Assembly (NCBI RefSeq): GCF_000439375.1
Contig: NZ_ATMI01000011.1
Coordinates: forward strand, 1 to 64,000
Direction: 5' to 3'
DNA length: 64,000 bases
Source: Tatumella saanichensis
Lineage (GTDB): Bacteria > Pseudomonadota > Gammaproteobacteria > Enterobacterales > Enterobacteriaceae
In this document: in pieces, positions 38,748-47,786 of the stretch
How the letters are laid out: every line of letters begins with the position of its first letter
How positions within the stretch are numbered: the stretch's first letter is position 1
Program-made: the position numbers and the translations under genes
The notes under the pieces: generated by a model
The model's database searches: none
What the model was told of the DNA's origin: nothing
The model's input: the letters and a program-made list of their open reading frames with translations, nothing else

Positions 38748-39487
38748 AAACATCGCTCTGGCCTTACCCGCATATCGTTGCCCACCGGGGCGGTGGTTGT
38801 CTAGCACCAGAAAATACCCTTGCTGCGATTGATATCGGCCATCGTTATGGGCAGCGGATGATTGAGTTTGATGCCAAACTGTCGGCGGATCAGCAGGTCT
38901 TTCTGCTACATGACGATGATGTTAATCGGACCACTAACGGTCATGGCCTTGCCGGACAGCAGAGTTGGCAGTCCCTATCACGCTTGGATGCCGGCGCTTG
39001 GTTTGGTGAGTCTTTTCAAGGTGAGCCTTTGGCCACCTTGCAGCAGGTGGCTTTGCGTTGCCAGCAATACGACATGATGGCCAATATCGAAATTAAACCG
39101 AGTCCCGGTGAGGAGGTAGTGACCGGCACCCGGGTAGCACAACAGGCAGACAAGCTCTGGCAGGGGATGACCGCGCCGTTACTCTCTTCGTTTTCCATAG
39201 CATCGCTTGCCGCGGCTCAGGCAGCAGCACCGGGGTTACCCCGTGGGTTACTGCTGGACGAATGGCGAGACAATTGGCAGGCACTGACCGACAGGCTGGA
39301 GTGTGTGGCGCTACACCTCAATCATCGTTTACTCGATGCAGCCCGTACCCGGGAACTTAAACAGGCAGGATTACGTCTGTTGGTGTATACGGTCAACGAC
39401 CCATATCGTGCTCGGGAATTACTGGGTTGGGGGGTGGATATGATCTGCACAGACCGTATTGACCTTATCGGCCCGCAATTTCAGTAA
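38744..39487 (+). CDS. ugpQ: Glycerophosphodiester phosphodiesterase UgpQ
   Basis: Cytoplasmic enzyme that hydrolyses glycerophosphodiesters, brought in by Ugp, to glycerol-3-phosphate and an alcohol. The 247-residue TIM-barrel product has the GDPD motifs [18 protein letters not shown] (catalytic His), [24 protein letters not shown] and [10 protein letters not shown], and ends with [24 protein letters not shown]. Last gene of ugpBAECQ. ggt, which follows in E. coli, is absent. Confidence 0.97.
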   Translation: MKTSLWPYPHIVAHRGGGCLAPENTLAAIDIGHRYGQRMIEFDAKLSADQQVFLLHDDDVNRTTNGHGLAGQQSWQSLSRLDAGAWFGESFQGEPLATLQQVALRCQQYDMMANIEIKPSPGEEVVTGTRVAQQADKLWQGMTAPLLSSFSIASLAAAQAAAPGLPRGLLLDEWRDNWQALTDRLECVALHLNHRLLDAARTRELKQAGLRLLVYTVNDPYRARELLGWGVDMICTDRIDLIGPQFQ

Positions 39488-39516
39488 GGCCAGCCTTAGT
39501 GTTTACGGGCTGGCCT
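39487..39516. terminator. Hairpin between ugpQ and yhhA
   Basis: AGGCCAGCC (39487-39495) and GGCTGGCCT (39508-39516) form a 9-base stem overlapping the ends of both convergent genes. No strong T-run, so termination is likely but weak. Confidence 0.5.
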
Positions 39517-39763
39517 GACGGATCCGCTCGCGGGCCTGTGCCTGCTGCTGGCGGATCCGGCGCTGGATTTTCTGTGACTGCTTGGTGCGATCTTCGCGCA
39601 GTGTCTGTTGTTGCTGCTGCTGCTGTTGCAGCATTTGCTGTTTCAGCCGTTGTTGTGAAGGATTCAGCCTTAGCCCCGGCTCCTGATTGAAAGAGGTTGT
39701 AGGTAGGGCTGCCATTGCTGATAGCGGTAATAGACTCAGTATAAGCATGTATCGGCACAACAT
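39503..39763 (-). CDS. yhhA: DUF2756 family small periplasmic protein, YhhA-like
   Basis: An 86-residue protein with a signal peptide (MLCRYMLILSLLPLSAMA) followed by a glutamine- and arginine-rich helical body containing eight consecutive Gln residues and IRQQQAQARERIRQASP. E. coli YhhA, which also lies next to ugpQ/ggt, is Gln-rich but much longer (146), so this is a shortened relative or a diverged one. A GGAGGGG site precedes ATG 39763; the frame continues upstream without a credible start. Function unknown. Confidence 0.7.
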   Translation of the reverse strand: MLCRYMLILSLLPLSAMAALPTTSFNQEPGLRLNPSQQRLKQQMLQQQQQQQQTLREDRTKQSQKIQRRIRQQQAQARERIRQASP

Positions 39764-39844
39764 CTTTTCCCCTCCCACATGACCTTTTACTGCCTTGAGT
39801 ATAGTCCGATCACTGATGTGAAGAAAAAAAAACCACGATCTGGC

Positions 39845-39874
39845 TTTACAAATAGTAATGATAATGATTATTAT
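39845..39874 (+). promoter_or_regulatory. ryhB promoter
   Basis: TTTACA (39845-39850), 18-base spacer, TATTAT (39869-39874), giving a start near 39881. The promoter is covered by a Fur box. Confidence 0.7.
39854..39872. promoter_or_regulatory. Fur box controlling ryhB
   Basis: AGTAATGATAATGATTATT matches the 19-base consensus GATAATGATAATCATTATC at 15 positions and lies over the promoter spacer and -10, so Fur-Fe2+ should repress. Confidence 0.85.
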
Positions 39875-39880
39875 TACCAC

Positions 39881-39977
39881 ATCCCGTTCAGGCTCTGTGA
39901 CACATCCTGCCGGGTGACGACATTGCTCACATTGCTTCCGATATGACTTTGCCAGCCTGCCAGGCTGGCTTTTTTTT
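39881..39977 (+). ncRNA. ryhB: Iron-responsive small RNA RyhB
   Basis: RyhB is an Hfq-dependent sRNA made in iron starvation that represses iron-using proteins such as SodB and SdhCDAB. The stretch 39920-39939 (ACATTGCTCACATTGCTTCC) is identical to the conserved seed core of E. coli RyhB. It is followed by a terminator with stem GCCAGCC (39951-39957) and GGCTGGC (39963-39969) and eight T residues ending at 39977. The start is estimated from the promoter, giving about 97 nucleotides versus 90 in E. coli. Location near yhhW also agrees, though yhhX and yhhY are missing. Confidence 0.93.
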
Positions 39978-40092
39978 ATTTGCGCTACCCACCGACGTTT
40001 ATTCATTTTTTTTGAACAGAGGGATGAACTTATTCCGCTGTTTTTTCTGACGGATCCGGTTCAGACTGACCTTAACAGCTAAGGAGTCTGAC

Positions 40093-40788
40093 ATGATTTA
40101 TGTACGTAAAGCAGAGCAGCGTGGCCATGCCCAACATGGCTGGCTGGACAGTTGGCACACCTTTTCCTTCGCGGAGTATTACGACCCAGAATTTATGGGC
40201 TTCTCGGCACTGCGAGTGATTAACGAAGATGTGATTGCCCCAGGACAAGGGTTTGGCACCCATCCTCATAAGGACATGGAAATCCTGACGTATGTTTTGT
40301 CCGGCACCGTCGAACATCAGGATAGCATGGGTAACAAAGAGCAGATCCCGGCTGGTGAATTTCAGATTATGAGTGCCGGTACCGGTGTCAGACACTCAGA
40401 ATATAACGCCAGTGCAAGTGAACCTCTACACCTGTATCAGATCTGGATCATCCCGCAGCAAGCAGGGGTAGAGCCGCGTTATGAGCAGAAAAAGTTTGAT
40501 GCCCCGCAGGGACGGCAGTGGGTTCTGACCCCAGATAGCCGCGAAGGGTCTTTGAAAGTCTGGCAGGATATGACGTTATCGCGCTGGGCACTGACACAGG
40601 GTGAAACCGGCAGCTTGACCCTCGACAGTCGTCGCAATTACTGGGTGCAGGTCGTGAAGGGCGATGTCACGCTGAATGGCGAGTCTCTGAGTACCAGCGA
40701 TGCGCTAGCGCTGCATCAGGAATCGTTGCTCAGTCTGCAGGCAGACAGTGCCGCGGAAGTGTTGATTTTCGATCTCCCGACGGTCTGA
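40093..40788 (+). CDS. yhhW: Pirin family quercetin 2,3-dioxygenase YhhW
   Basis: Bicupin metalloprotein of 231 residues; E. coli YhhW oxidises quercetin in vitro. The N-terminal cupin has metal ligands in GTHPHKDMEILTYVLSG and HQDSMGNKEQIPAGEFQIMSAGTGVRHSEYN. The sequence follows E. coli YhhW throughout (MIYVRKAEQRGHAQHGWLDS). AAGGAG precedes the ATG. Followed by a terminator and gntR, as in E. coli. Physiological role uncertain. Confidence 0.95.
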   Translation: MIYVRKAEQRGHAQHGWLDSWHTFSFAEYYDPEFMGFSALRVINEDVIAPGQGFGTHPHKDMEILTYVLSGTVEHQDSMGNKEQIPAGEFQIMSAGTGVRHSEYNASASEPLHLYQIWIIPQQAGVEPRYEQKKFDAPQGRQWVLTPDSREGSLKVWQDMTLSRWALTQGETGSLTLDSRRNYWVQVVKGDVTLNGESLSTSDALALHQESLLSLQADSAAEVLIFDLPTV

Positions 40789-40813
40789 CAAACGGCTTTA
40801 CACTTTAAAAATA

Positions 40814-40848
40814 ATGTCCTGTGAGCGAGATCGCTCTCAGGACATTTT
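40814..40848 (+). terminator. Terminator after yhhW
   Basis: ATGTCCTGTGAGCGA pairs with TCGCTCTCAGGACAT around a GA loop, followed by TTTTT. Very stable. It shows that the longer reading frame of gntR from 40814 is not used. Confidence 0.9.
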
Positions 40849-40900
40849 TGTGTCGTCAAATAATGCTAAACTCAAACGGGTCTCTCCAAGGGTGAGTATT

Positions 40901-41902
40901 ATGACAATAAAGAAAAAAAGGCCGGTCCTTCAAGATGTTGCAGACAAGCTGGGGGTGACCAAAATGACGGTTAGCCGGTATCTGCGTCATCCGGAACAGG
41001 TCTCCTCCGCCCTCGGGGAGCGTATTGCGGTGGTATTGGATGAATTGGGCTATATCCCCAACCGAGTCCCTGACATGTTATCCAATTCTACCAGCCGAGC
41101 CATCGGCGTCCTGTTACCCTCTCTGACCAACCATGTGTTTGCCGATGTCCTACAGGGGATTGAGTCCGTAGCCGATGCTGCCGGTTATCAGACGTTGGTG
41201 GCACACTTCGGTTATCAGCCGGAAAAAGAGGAACGTCAACTCCGCTCACTGTTGGGCTGGAATGTCGACGGGGTGATCCTCACCGAAAGGACCCATACTA
41301 CAGCCACGTTACGCATGCTGGAAACCGCCGGGATTCCGGTGGTGGAAATTATGGATGCTGTCTCACCTTGCCTGGATATGGCGGTCGGGTTTGATAACCT
41401 TGAGGCAACTCGGCAAATGACTCAGCGTCTACTTTCTCGGGGTTATCGTGCACCGGTCTATCTCGGTGCGCGTCTTGATGAACGTACTCTTCTCAAAGAA
41501 CAGGGTTATCGCCGAGCAATGGAAGAGGCGGGGCTGATGCCTTGTTCGGTGATGAGCGAAATGGCGTCTTCCTTCACAACCGGGGCACTGTTGTTTTGCG
41601 AAGCCCAGCAGCGTTTCCCGCAGATGGATAGCCTATGCTGTACCAACGATGACCTGGCAGTGGGGGCCATGTTCGAGTGCCAGCGTCAAGGGATAGAGGT
41701 TCCGCAACAGATAGCGATTTCTGGCTTCCACGGCCATGATATCACCCGTGTGGTCACCCCGGCGTTGGCGACGGTAGTCACTCCCCGTAAACGTATTGGC
41801 GAGGTGGCGACCTCGCTGCTACTGCAACGACTCCGTGGTGAGCCAATTGCGGAGCCTGTCCGAGATCTCGGTTTTACGATCGAAAATGGCGGAAGTCTTT
41901 AA
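40901..41902 (+). CDS. gntR: Gluconate operon repressor GntR
   Basis: LacI-family repressor of gluconate transport and Entner-Doudoroff genes, released by gluconate. The 333-residue product has the helix-turn-helix LQDVADKLGVTKMTVSRYLR, hinge ELGYIPNRVPDMLSNSTSRAIGVLLPSLTN, and a ligand domain with LTERTHT, YLGARLDERT and CTNDDLAVGA. I use ATG 40901 (MTIKKKRPVLQ), preceded by AAGGGTGAG. It lies just upstream of gntK-gntU. Confidence 0.96.
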   Translation: MTIKKKRPVLQDVADKLGVTKMTVSRYLRHPEQVSSALGERIAVVLDELGYIPNRVPDMLSNSTSRAIGVLLPSLTNHVFADVLQGIESVADAAGYQTLVAHFGYQPEKEERQLRSLLGWNVDGVILTERTHTTATLRMLETAGIPVVEIMDAVSPCLDMAVGFDNLEATRQMTQRLLSRGYRAPVYLGARLDERTLLKEQGYRRAMEEAGLMPCSVMSEMASSFTTGALLFCEAQQRFPQMDSLCCTNDDLAVGAMFECQRQGIEVPQQIAISGFHGHDITRVVTPALATVVTPRKRIGEVATSLLLQRLRGEPIAEPVRDLGFTIENGGSL

Positions 41903-41909
41903 GTAGTTT

Positions 41910-41925
41910 TATGATTTGGTTCACA
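41910..41925. promoter_or_regulatory. Candidate CRP site upstream of gntKU
   Basis: TATGA-N6-TCACA differs at one base from the CRP core TGTGA-N6-TCACA. The gntKU genes of E. coli are CRP activated. Confidence 0.55.
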
Positions 41926-41992
41926 GTTTGATGTTTTTTATATTTTAACTGTTGCCAGAAAATGAACGACTCATGACAATGTTTTGATGAAT

Positions 41993-42006
41993 TGTTATCG
42001 GTAACA
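41993..42006. promoter_or_regulatory. GntR operator upstream of gntK
   Basis: TGTTATCGGTAACA is a palindrome with one mismatched pair and fits the GntR operator form ATGTTA-CCGG-TAACAT. It ends 16 bases before gntK. Confidence 0.75.
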
Positions 42007-42022
42007 TTTGTCGGAGCATCTA

Positions 42023-42553
42023 ATGGCCTCATCTTCTTCACAACATTACGTCTTTATCCTGATGGGCGTATCAGGCAGCGGCAAATCAGTGGTTGCCAAT
42101 CGGGTTGCCCACGAATTACAGACCGCCTTTCTTGACGGTGACTTTCTTCACCCACGCGCCAACATTCAGAAAATGGCTGACGGTAATCCCTTGGATGATG
42201 AGGATCGCAAACCTTGGCTAAAAGCGATCAATGATGCCGCCTTTGCTATGCAGCGCACCCAGGAAACGTCGCTGATTGTCTGCTCGGCGCTGAAGAAAAA
42301 ATATCGTGATATCTTGCGTGAAGGTAATAGCAATCTGAAATTTATCTATCTGCAGGGGGATTTCGATACCATCGAAGCCCGGCTGAAGGCGCGTAAAGGA
42401 CACTTTTTCAAGCCAGCGATGTTGGTGACGCAGTTTGAAACACTGGAAGAGCCAGGTGATGATGAAACGGATGTCATCAACGTTGATATTCATCAGTCAG
42501 TGGACGAGGTTGTCGCAGCCACTATTGCGGCCATCAGACAGGTAATTGCGTAG
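42023..42553 (+). CDS. gntK: Thermoresistant gluconokinase GntK
   Basis: Phosphorylates gluconate to 6-phosphogluconate. The 176-residue product has the P-loop GVSGSGKS at residues 15-22, FLDGDFLHPRANIQKMADG, SLIVCSALKKKYRD and ARKGHFFKPAMLVTQFETLEEP as in E. coli GntK. ATG 42023 has CGGAG upstream and is preferred to a TTG at 42008. The gntU gene starts 9 bases after its stop. Confidence 0.96.
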   Translation: MASSSSQHYVFILMGVSGSGKSVVANRVAHELQTAFLDGDFLHPRANIQKMADGNPLDDEDRKPWLKAINDAAFAMQRTQETSLIVCSALKKKYRDILREGNSNLKFIYLQGDFDTIEARLKARKGHFFKPAMLVTQFETLEEPGDDETDVINVDIHQSVDEVVAATIAAIRQVIA

Positions 42554-42562
42554 GGGCTGACC

Positions 42563-43906
42563 ATGATAAGCACTGCAACGCTGGTACTGACGGCGGCGGG
42601 CTCTGTGCTGCTGCTGTTATTGCTGGTGATGAAAGCCCGTTTACACGCCTTTGTGGCGCTGATGCTGGTCTCGGTCGGTGCTGGCTTGCTGTCAGGTATG
42701 CCCCTTGAAAAAATCACGGCCACCATGCAGCAAGGTATGGGCGGTACTCTCGGATTCTTGGCCATCGTGGTTGCGCTGGGGGCGATGTTCGGCAAAATCC
42801 TCCATGAAACCGGTGCAGTGGATCAAATAGCGTCTCGGATGTTGAGTACTTTCGGTGAAAAGCGAGCCCATTACGCCATGGGGATCGCTGGATTTATCTG
42901 TGCCTTACCCTTATTTTTCGAAGTCGCGATTGTGCTATTAATCAGTATTGCCTTTGCGGTGGCACGTCGTACCGGCGGGAATCTGGTACGTTTGGTGACC
43001 CCACTGTTTGCTGGGGTAGCCGCAGCCGCAGCCTTCGTCTTGCCGGGGCCGGCACCGATGTTATTGGCCTCACAGATGCATGCTGATTTTGGCTGGATGA
43101 TTTTGCTGGGCCTGTGTGCCGCCATTCCAGGCATGCTCATTGCCGGGCCGTTGTTCGGTTCGCTGATTGCTCGTTACGTGCATTTTCCGTTACCGGAGCA
43201 GGAGCTGACCCCACCAGCGGTCAAAGACAAGCTGCCTTCTTTCGGCCTCAGTTTATCGTTGATCCTGTTCCCGCTGGTACTGGTGGGGCTGAAGACCATT
43301 GGCAGCCATTTTGTTGCCCACGGCAGCCGTACTGACCATATCCTTGAGTTCATCGGTCATCCGTTTATCGCTATTCTCTTGGCCTGTCTGATCACCATTT
43401 ATGGTCTAGCACGTCGTCAGGGTATGGAAAAGTCGCGGGTGATGCAGATTTGCGGAGAAGCTCTGCAACCGGCGGGCATTATTCTGCTGGTGATCGGTGC
43501 CGGGGGCGTGTTTAAACAGGTCCTGGTCGACTCTGGCGTTGGCCCGGCACTGGGTGATGCCATTGCTGGCGCCGGTCTACCAGTCGCGGTTGCCTGTTTT
43601 GTACTGGCCGGAGCGGTGAGGATCATTCAGGGATCAGCGACAGTCGCCTGCCTGACGGCTGTCGGACTGATCACGCCAGTGATTGAGCCCCTGCATTACA
43701 GTGGGGCACAACTGGCGGCATTGTCGATTTGCATCGGCGGTGGCTCCATCATTTTCAGTCATGTGAATGATGCGGGATTCTGGTTATTCGGGCGGTTTAC
43801 CGGCGCAACAGAAGCGGAAACGCTGAAAACCTGGACCCTGATGGAGACCATCCTCGGGACTACCGGTGGTCTTATCGGTATGTTAGCGTTTTCGCTTCTC
43901 AGCTAA
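42563..43906 (+). CDS. gntU: Low-affinity gluconate permease GntU
   Basis: A 447-residue gluconate:H+ symporter with about 12-14 membrane helices, matching E. coli GntU (446): VVALGAMFGKILHETGAVDQIA, CALPLFFEVAIVLLISIAF, PLFAGVAAAAAFVLPGPAPMLLASQM and SHVNDAGFWLFGRFTGATEAETLKTW. It forms an operon with gntK, so uptake and phosphorylation of gluconate are coupled. The high-affinity permease gntT, normally beside nfuA, is absent. Confidence 0.96.
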   Translation: MISTATLVLTAAGSVLLLLLLVMKARLHAFVALMLVSVGAGLLSGMPLEKITATMQQGMGGTLGFLAIVVALGAMFGKILHETGAVDQIASRMLSTFGEKRAHYAMGIAGFICALPLFFEVAIVLLISIAFAVARRTGGNLVRLVTPLFAGVAAAAAFVLPGPAPMLLASQMHADFGWMILLGLCAAIPGMLIAGPLFGSLIARYVHFPLPEQELTPPAVKDKLPSFGLSLSLILFPLVLVGLKTIGSHFVAHGSRTDHILEFIGHPFIAILLACLITIYGLARRQGMEKSRVMQICGEALQPAGIILLVIGAGGVFKQVLVDSGVGPALGDAIAGAGLPVAVACFVLAGAVRIIQGSATVACLTAVGLITPVIEPLHYSGAQLAALSICIGGGSIIFSHVNDAGFWLFGRFTGATEAETLKTWTLMETILGTTGGLIGMLAFSLLS

Positions 43907-43916
43907 GCGTCTAGCA

Positions 43917-43950
43917 ATGGGCGCAGTCACAGTGATGTGCTGCGCCCCAT
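43917..43950. terminator. Hairpin between gntU and yhgN
   Basis: ATGGGCGCAG and CTGCGCCCCAT form a stem with one bulge between the two convergent genes. The T-run is weak on both strands. Confidence 0.5.
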
Positions 43951-43953
43951 CAG

Positions 43954-44553
43954 TTATAGCTTCAGATAGGCTCGGATGCCGTCGAGGAACATTTGCGTCG
44001 CCAGCATAATCAAGATCAATCCCATCAGGCGCTCAAGCGCATTAACCCCTTTATCCCCGAGCAACCGCAAAAATACCCCTGACATCAGCAGCACCGTTGA
44101 AGTGATCGCCCAAGCCAGCAGCAGTGCGACCACCAGCATTCCCAACGACCCTGGATATTGATGGGACATCAGCATCAGGGTGGCCAGCAGTGAAGGTCCA
44201 GCCACTAGCGGGATCGCCAGTGGTACCAAAAACGGCTCATCCCCTACCGGTAGCCCACTGCCAGATCCGCCGCTCTCTTGTCCCGGAAAAATCATCTTAA
44301 TGGCGATCAGGAACAAAATGATACCGCCGGAAATTGACACGGTTTCGGTACGTAGGTTGAGAAAGGCGAGAATTTTCTCACCGGTAAACAAAAAAATCAG
44401 CATGATGACCAAGGCAATCACCAGCTCTCTGATCATTACGATCCGGCGGCGGCGTGGCTCCAGGTGCTTCAGTACCGACATAAAGATCGGTAGATTGCCC
44501 AGCGGGTCCATGATCAGCAACAGCAATACGGTAACGGAAATCATCTCGGTCAT
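43954..44553 (-). CDS. yhgN: MarC family inner membrane protein YhgN
   Basis: A 199-residue MarC-family membrane protein with about six helices; E. coli YhgN has 197 residues and no established function. Matching stretches include [51 protein letters not shown]-like sequence, [25 protein letters not shown] and [27 protein letters not shown] start at ATG 44553 ([12 protein letters not shown]) to fit the family rather than at a TTG eight codons upstream. Confidence 0.93.
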   Translation of the reverse strand: MTEMISVTVLLLLIMDPLGNLPIFMSVLKHLEPRRRRIVMIRELVIALVIMLIFLFTGEKILAFLNLRTETVSISGGIILFLIAIKMIFPGQESGGSGSGLPVGDEPFLVPLAIPLVAGPSLLATLMLMSHQYPGSLGMLVVALLLAWAITSTVLLMSGVFLRLLGDKGVNALERLMGLILIMLATQMFLDGIRAYLKL

Positions 44554-44852
44554 TAGGGGGTGGGTATCCTTTGTCAAACGCGACTATTAGCATAATGATT
44601 AAAAAGGGCTGGCGTATCGTATTTATTCACTTGCCAGATAGCGTGCATTTTGTAGAGTTGGGGGTCATAGGTAAATCCGATAATGACATCCGGGGCCGGT
44701 TTCTACTGGCGACGTCTCTTTTTTCATCCATCTCGCGGCCCGGAGCGGATTATATTACCCGCAGATCGTATAATTTGGCGATCGGTTGTCAATGTTCTTG
44801 GCAATATGATGTAACGGCTCAGGATTCAGAATACAGGATAAGCAGGCATAAC

Positions 44853-45962
44853 ATGAAAAATGTAGGTTTTATTGGCTGGCGCGGTATGGTTGGTTCCGTA
44901 CTGATGTCCAGAATGAGCGAAGAACGTGATTTCGACGCGATCAATCCGGTCTTTTTCTCAACGTCCCAACATGGACAGCCTGCCCCGTCATTCGGTGGCC
45001 GGGAAAACGGTGTTTTGCAGGATGCCAGTGATATTGAGGCTCTGCGTGCGCTGGACATTATCATTACCTGCCAGGGAGGTGATTACACCAGCGATATTTA
45101 TCCAAAACTGCGCGCCTCCGGCTGGCAGGGATACTGGATTGACGCGGCCTCAACCCTGCGTATGGATGATGATGCGATTATCATTCTCGATCCGGTTAAC
45201 CAGAAGGTCATTGAGCAGGGTCTGGATAAAGGCATCAAGACCTTTGTTGGCGGTAACTGTACCGTGAGCTTGATGCTGATGTCACTGGGCGGTCTGTTTG
45301 CTAGTGATTTGGTCGAGTGGGCATCAGTGGCGACGTATCAGGCCGCTTCCGGCGGTGGTGCTCGCCATATGCGCGAACTGCTGACTCAGATGGGAATGCT
45401 GCATAATAATGTGGCGAAAGAGCTGCAGGACCCAGCGTCTGCCATTTTAGATATTGAGCGTAAAGTCACTGATCTCACCCGCTCAGGGACGCTGCCGACG
45501 GACAACTTTGGCGTGCCGCTGGCGGGTAGTTTGATTCCGTGGATCGACAAACAACTGGAAAACGGGCAGAGCCGAGAAGAGTGGAAAGGTCAGGCAGAGA
45601 CAAACAAAATCCTCGCTACCCCAAGTATTATTCCAGTAGACGGGCTGTGTGTGCGGGTCGGTGCACTGCGCTGTCACAGCCAAGCCTTTACGCTGAAATT
45701 GAAGCAGGATATTCCGCTCAGTGAGATAGAGCAGCGGCTCGCTAGCCACAATGAGTGGGTAAAAGTGGTACCGAACGATCGTGAGCTGTCAATGCGCGAG
45801 CTGACACCAGCCGCGGTGACGGGGACGCTGACAACCCCAGTTGGGCGTTTACGTAAGCTGAACATGGGGCCACAATATCTGTCAGCCTTTACTGTCGGTG
45901 ACCAGTTGTTGTGGGGCGCCGCTGAGCCGCTGAGAAGAATGCTACGTCAACTGGCTGGCTGA
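44853..45962 (+). CDS. asd: Aspartate-semialdehyde dehydrogenase
   Basis: Reduces aspartyl phosphate to aspartate semialdehyde, the branch point to lysine/diaminopimelate, threonine and methionine. The 369-residue product opens [18 protein letters not shown] (NADP-binding), has the catalytic Cys136 in [12 protein letters not shown], and [17 protein letters not shown] use ATG 44853; the long in-frame extension back to 44571 lacks similarity. A TATAAT at 44769-44774 may be part of its promoter. The glgBXCAP cluster that follows asd in E. coli is missing. Confidence 0.97.
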   Translation: MKNVGFIGWRGMVGSVLMSRMSEERDFDAINPVFFSTSQHGQPAPSFGGRENGVLQDASDIEALRALDIIITCQGGDYTSDIYPKLRASGWQGYWIDAASTLRMDDDAIIILDPVNQKVIEQGLDKGIKTFVGGNCTVSLMLMSLGGLFASDLVEWASVATYQAASGGGARHMRELLTQMGMLHNNVAKELQDPASAILDIERKVTDLTRSGTLPTDNFGVPLAGSLIPWIDKQLENGQSREEWKGQAETNKILATPSIIPVDGLCVRVGALRCHSQAFTLKLKQDIPLSEIEQRLASHNEWVKVVPNDRELSMRELTPAAVTGTLTTPVGRLRKLNMGPQYLSAFTVGDQLLWGAAEPLRRMLRQLAG

Positions 45963-45983
45963 TAGGGTAATCGATAGGCGTAG

Positions 45984-46011
45984 AAAAGGCGGCACGGGTG
46001 CCGCCTTTTTT
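45984..46011. terminator. Bidirectional terminator between asd and glpD
   Basis: AAAAGGCGGCAC and GTGCCGCCTTTTTT with a GG loop; A/T-rich ends on both strands suit the convergent genes. Confidence 0.92.
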
Positions 46012-46022
46012 GTGTGAATCGA

Positions 46023-47555
46023 TTAGATTTCACTCACTGGCTGTGGGGTCACCAATGGCGGTACCGACACTGGGGCATGCTGTGAACTCAGCCACTCACT
46101 GATACGCGCTTGTTGCGGTTCTGTCAGCCACATACCTTGTTTGGTTCGACGCCAGATAGCGTCATCCAGACCATACACCCATTCATGATCGACCAGATAG
46201 CGCAACTCAGCTTCATAGAATTCATGACCGAAATTCTCGCCCAGATCGTCAAGCGACTGCGCATCGCCGAGCAATTTTTCAGTATTACTGCCATACGTAC
46301 GAGCATAGTGCATTGCCATGGAGGCGCTGATAAACGGATAGCGTCTGCGTAGGCTAGCGGCAAAATCCTCACGGCTGCCGGAGAAGTGGCCACCCGGTAG
46401 CACACTCTGTTTGGTCCAAGCCGGGCCAGCATTGGGGTAATATTTCGCCAATTTTTCCATCGCATGTTCAGCCAGCTTACGGTAGGTGGTCAGCTTACCG
46501 CCAAATACTGATAGTAGCGGTGCTTTACCCTGATCATCATGGACATCCAGGGTGTAATCACGGGTAATTGCCTGCGGTGAGTCCGATTCATCATCACACA
46601 GCGGGCGTACACCGGAATACGTCCAGACAATGTCTTCCGCCGTCAGATTCTGGCGGAAATGGACATTAAACACTGTCAGCAGGTAGTCGATCTCTTTTTC
46701 TTCAATGGCAACCTGTTTCGGATCGCCATGATATTCGACATCGGTGGTGCCGATAATCGAGAACTCATCCATCCACGGGATCACGAATACGATACGGTGA
46801 TCTTCATTCTGTAAGATATAAGCTTCTTTGCCGGTATGCACCCGCGGTACCACAATATGGCTACCTTTGATCAGGCGGATCCCGTACGGAGACTTGATCT
46901 TCAGGCTGTCATCAAAGAACTCTTTCACCCATGGCCCAGCGGCATTCACCAATCCCTTCGCCTGCCAGCGGAGCTGTTCACCGTTATCAGTATTTTCTGC
47001 TTCGACAATCCACAGGCCGTTTTCCCGCCAAGCACGGGTAACTCGAGTGTGGGATTTGACTTCACCGCCGTGTTCGATCACTGATTGAGCATTTGCCACG
47101 ACCATGCGGGCATCATCAACCCAGCAATCAGAGTATTCAAAACCGCGAGTGATTTCGGGTTTCAGTACCGAGTCACGGCCAAAGCGGATCCCTTGGCTGG
47201 CAGGTAAACTGGTTCGTTTACCTAAATGATCGTACAGAAACAGTCCCATACGGATCATCCATGCTGGACGCAGATGCGGACGATGCGGCAGGCGAAAACG
47301 CATTGGGAACGCCAAGTGAGGGGCCATTTTCAGCAGTACTTCGCGTTCTGCTAGGGCTTCACTGACCAGACGGAATTCATGATGTTCCAGATAGCGTAGC
47401 CCGCCATGGATCAATTTTGAACTGGCAGAGGACGTCGCGCACGCAAAGTCCCTGGCTTCCAGCATCAACACCGACAGGCCGCGTCCTGCAGCATCTGCTG
47501 CAATCCCTGCACCGTTGATACCCCCGCCGATGACGATCAGATCTTTGGTTTCCAC
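46023..47555 (-). CDS. glpD: Aerobic glycerol-3-phosphate dehydrogenase GlpD
   Basis: Membrane-associated FAD enzyme that oxidises glycerol-3-phosphate to dihydroxyacetone phosphate and reduces ubiquinone. The 510-residue product starts ETKDLIVIGGGINGAGIAADAAGRG (FAD-binding GxGxxG) and shares with E. coli GlpD ATSSASSKLIHGGLRYLEH, ITRGFEYSDCWVDDAR, NEDHRIVFVIPWMDEFSIIGTT and FGGKLTTYRKLAEHAMEKL. The start is GTG 47555, supported by GGAGGAA seven bases upstream and by the family N terminus. GlpR operator sequences lie just upstream. Confidence 0.97.
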   Translation of the reverse strand: METKDLIVIGGGINGAGIAADAAGRGLSVLMLEARDFACATSSASSKLIHGGLRYLEHHEFRLVSEALAEREVLLKMAPHLAFPMRFRLPHRPHLRPAWMIRMGLFLYDHLGKRTSLPASQGIRFGRDSVLKPEITRGFEYSDCWVDDARMVVANAQSVIEHGGEVKSHTRVTRAWRENGLWIVEAENTDNGEQLRWQAKGLVNAAGPWVKEFFDDSLKIKSPYGIRLIKGSHIVVPRVHTGKEAYILQNEDHRIVFVIPWMDEFSIIGTTDVEYHGDPKQVAIEEKEIDYLLTVFNVHFRQNLTAEDIVWTYSGVRPLCDDESDSPQAITRDYTLDVHDDQGKAPLLSVFGGKLTTYRKLAEHAMEKLAKYYPNAGPAWTKQSVLPGGHFSGSREDFAASLRRRYPFISASMAMHYARTYGSNTEKLLGDAQSLDDLGENFGHEFYEAELRYLVDHEWVYGLDDAIWRRTKQGMWLTEPQQARISEWLSSQHAPVSVPPLVTPQPVSEI

Positions 47556-47588
47556 GTTTCTTCCTCCGGTGTTCGGAATAATCATCGT

Positions 47589-47629
47589 TATGTTCGTTTT
47601 CGAACGTAATAGTAATCGAAAACAAACAT
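47589..47629. promoter_or_regulatory. GlpR operator upstream of glpD
   Basis: TATGTTCGTTTTCGAACGT around 47589-47607 is a near-palindrome matching the GlpR consensus ATGTTCGWTAWCGAACAT. A poorer right half, CAAACAT, follows at 47623-47629, suggesting tandem operators as in E. coli glpD. Confidence 0.75.
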
Positions 47630-47664
47630 ACATGCCAATAATTAACCTATTTAAAACAATTTAG

Positions 47665-47680
47665 CGTGATACAGGTAACA
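47665..47680. promoter_or_regulatory. Weak CRP-like site between glpD and glpE
   Basis: CGTGA-N6-TAACA has two mismatches to TGTGA-N6-TCACA. CRP activates glpD and glpEGR in E. coli, so the place is right but the match is modest. Confidence 0.35.
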
Positions 47681-47786
47681 TAACCGCACAACAAAAAAGC
47701 AGCACCGCTATTTTTATCCGATTATCGGAAGGGCCAGATCAGGTTACAATGGACGACTGTGAGCTGATTTAATTAGAGAATATGAA

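Noticed and set aside
39590-39640. Trinucleotide repeat as a CRISPR or mobile-element repeat
   Set aside because: It is a short in-frame glutamine tract in the yhhA-like gene with no spacer structure.
40814-40900. 29-codon extension of gntR
   Set aside because: It lies across the yhhW terminator stem, and the family start is ATG 40901.
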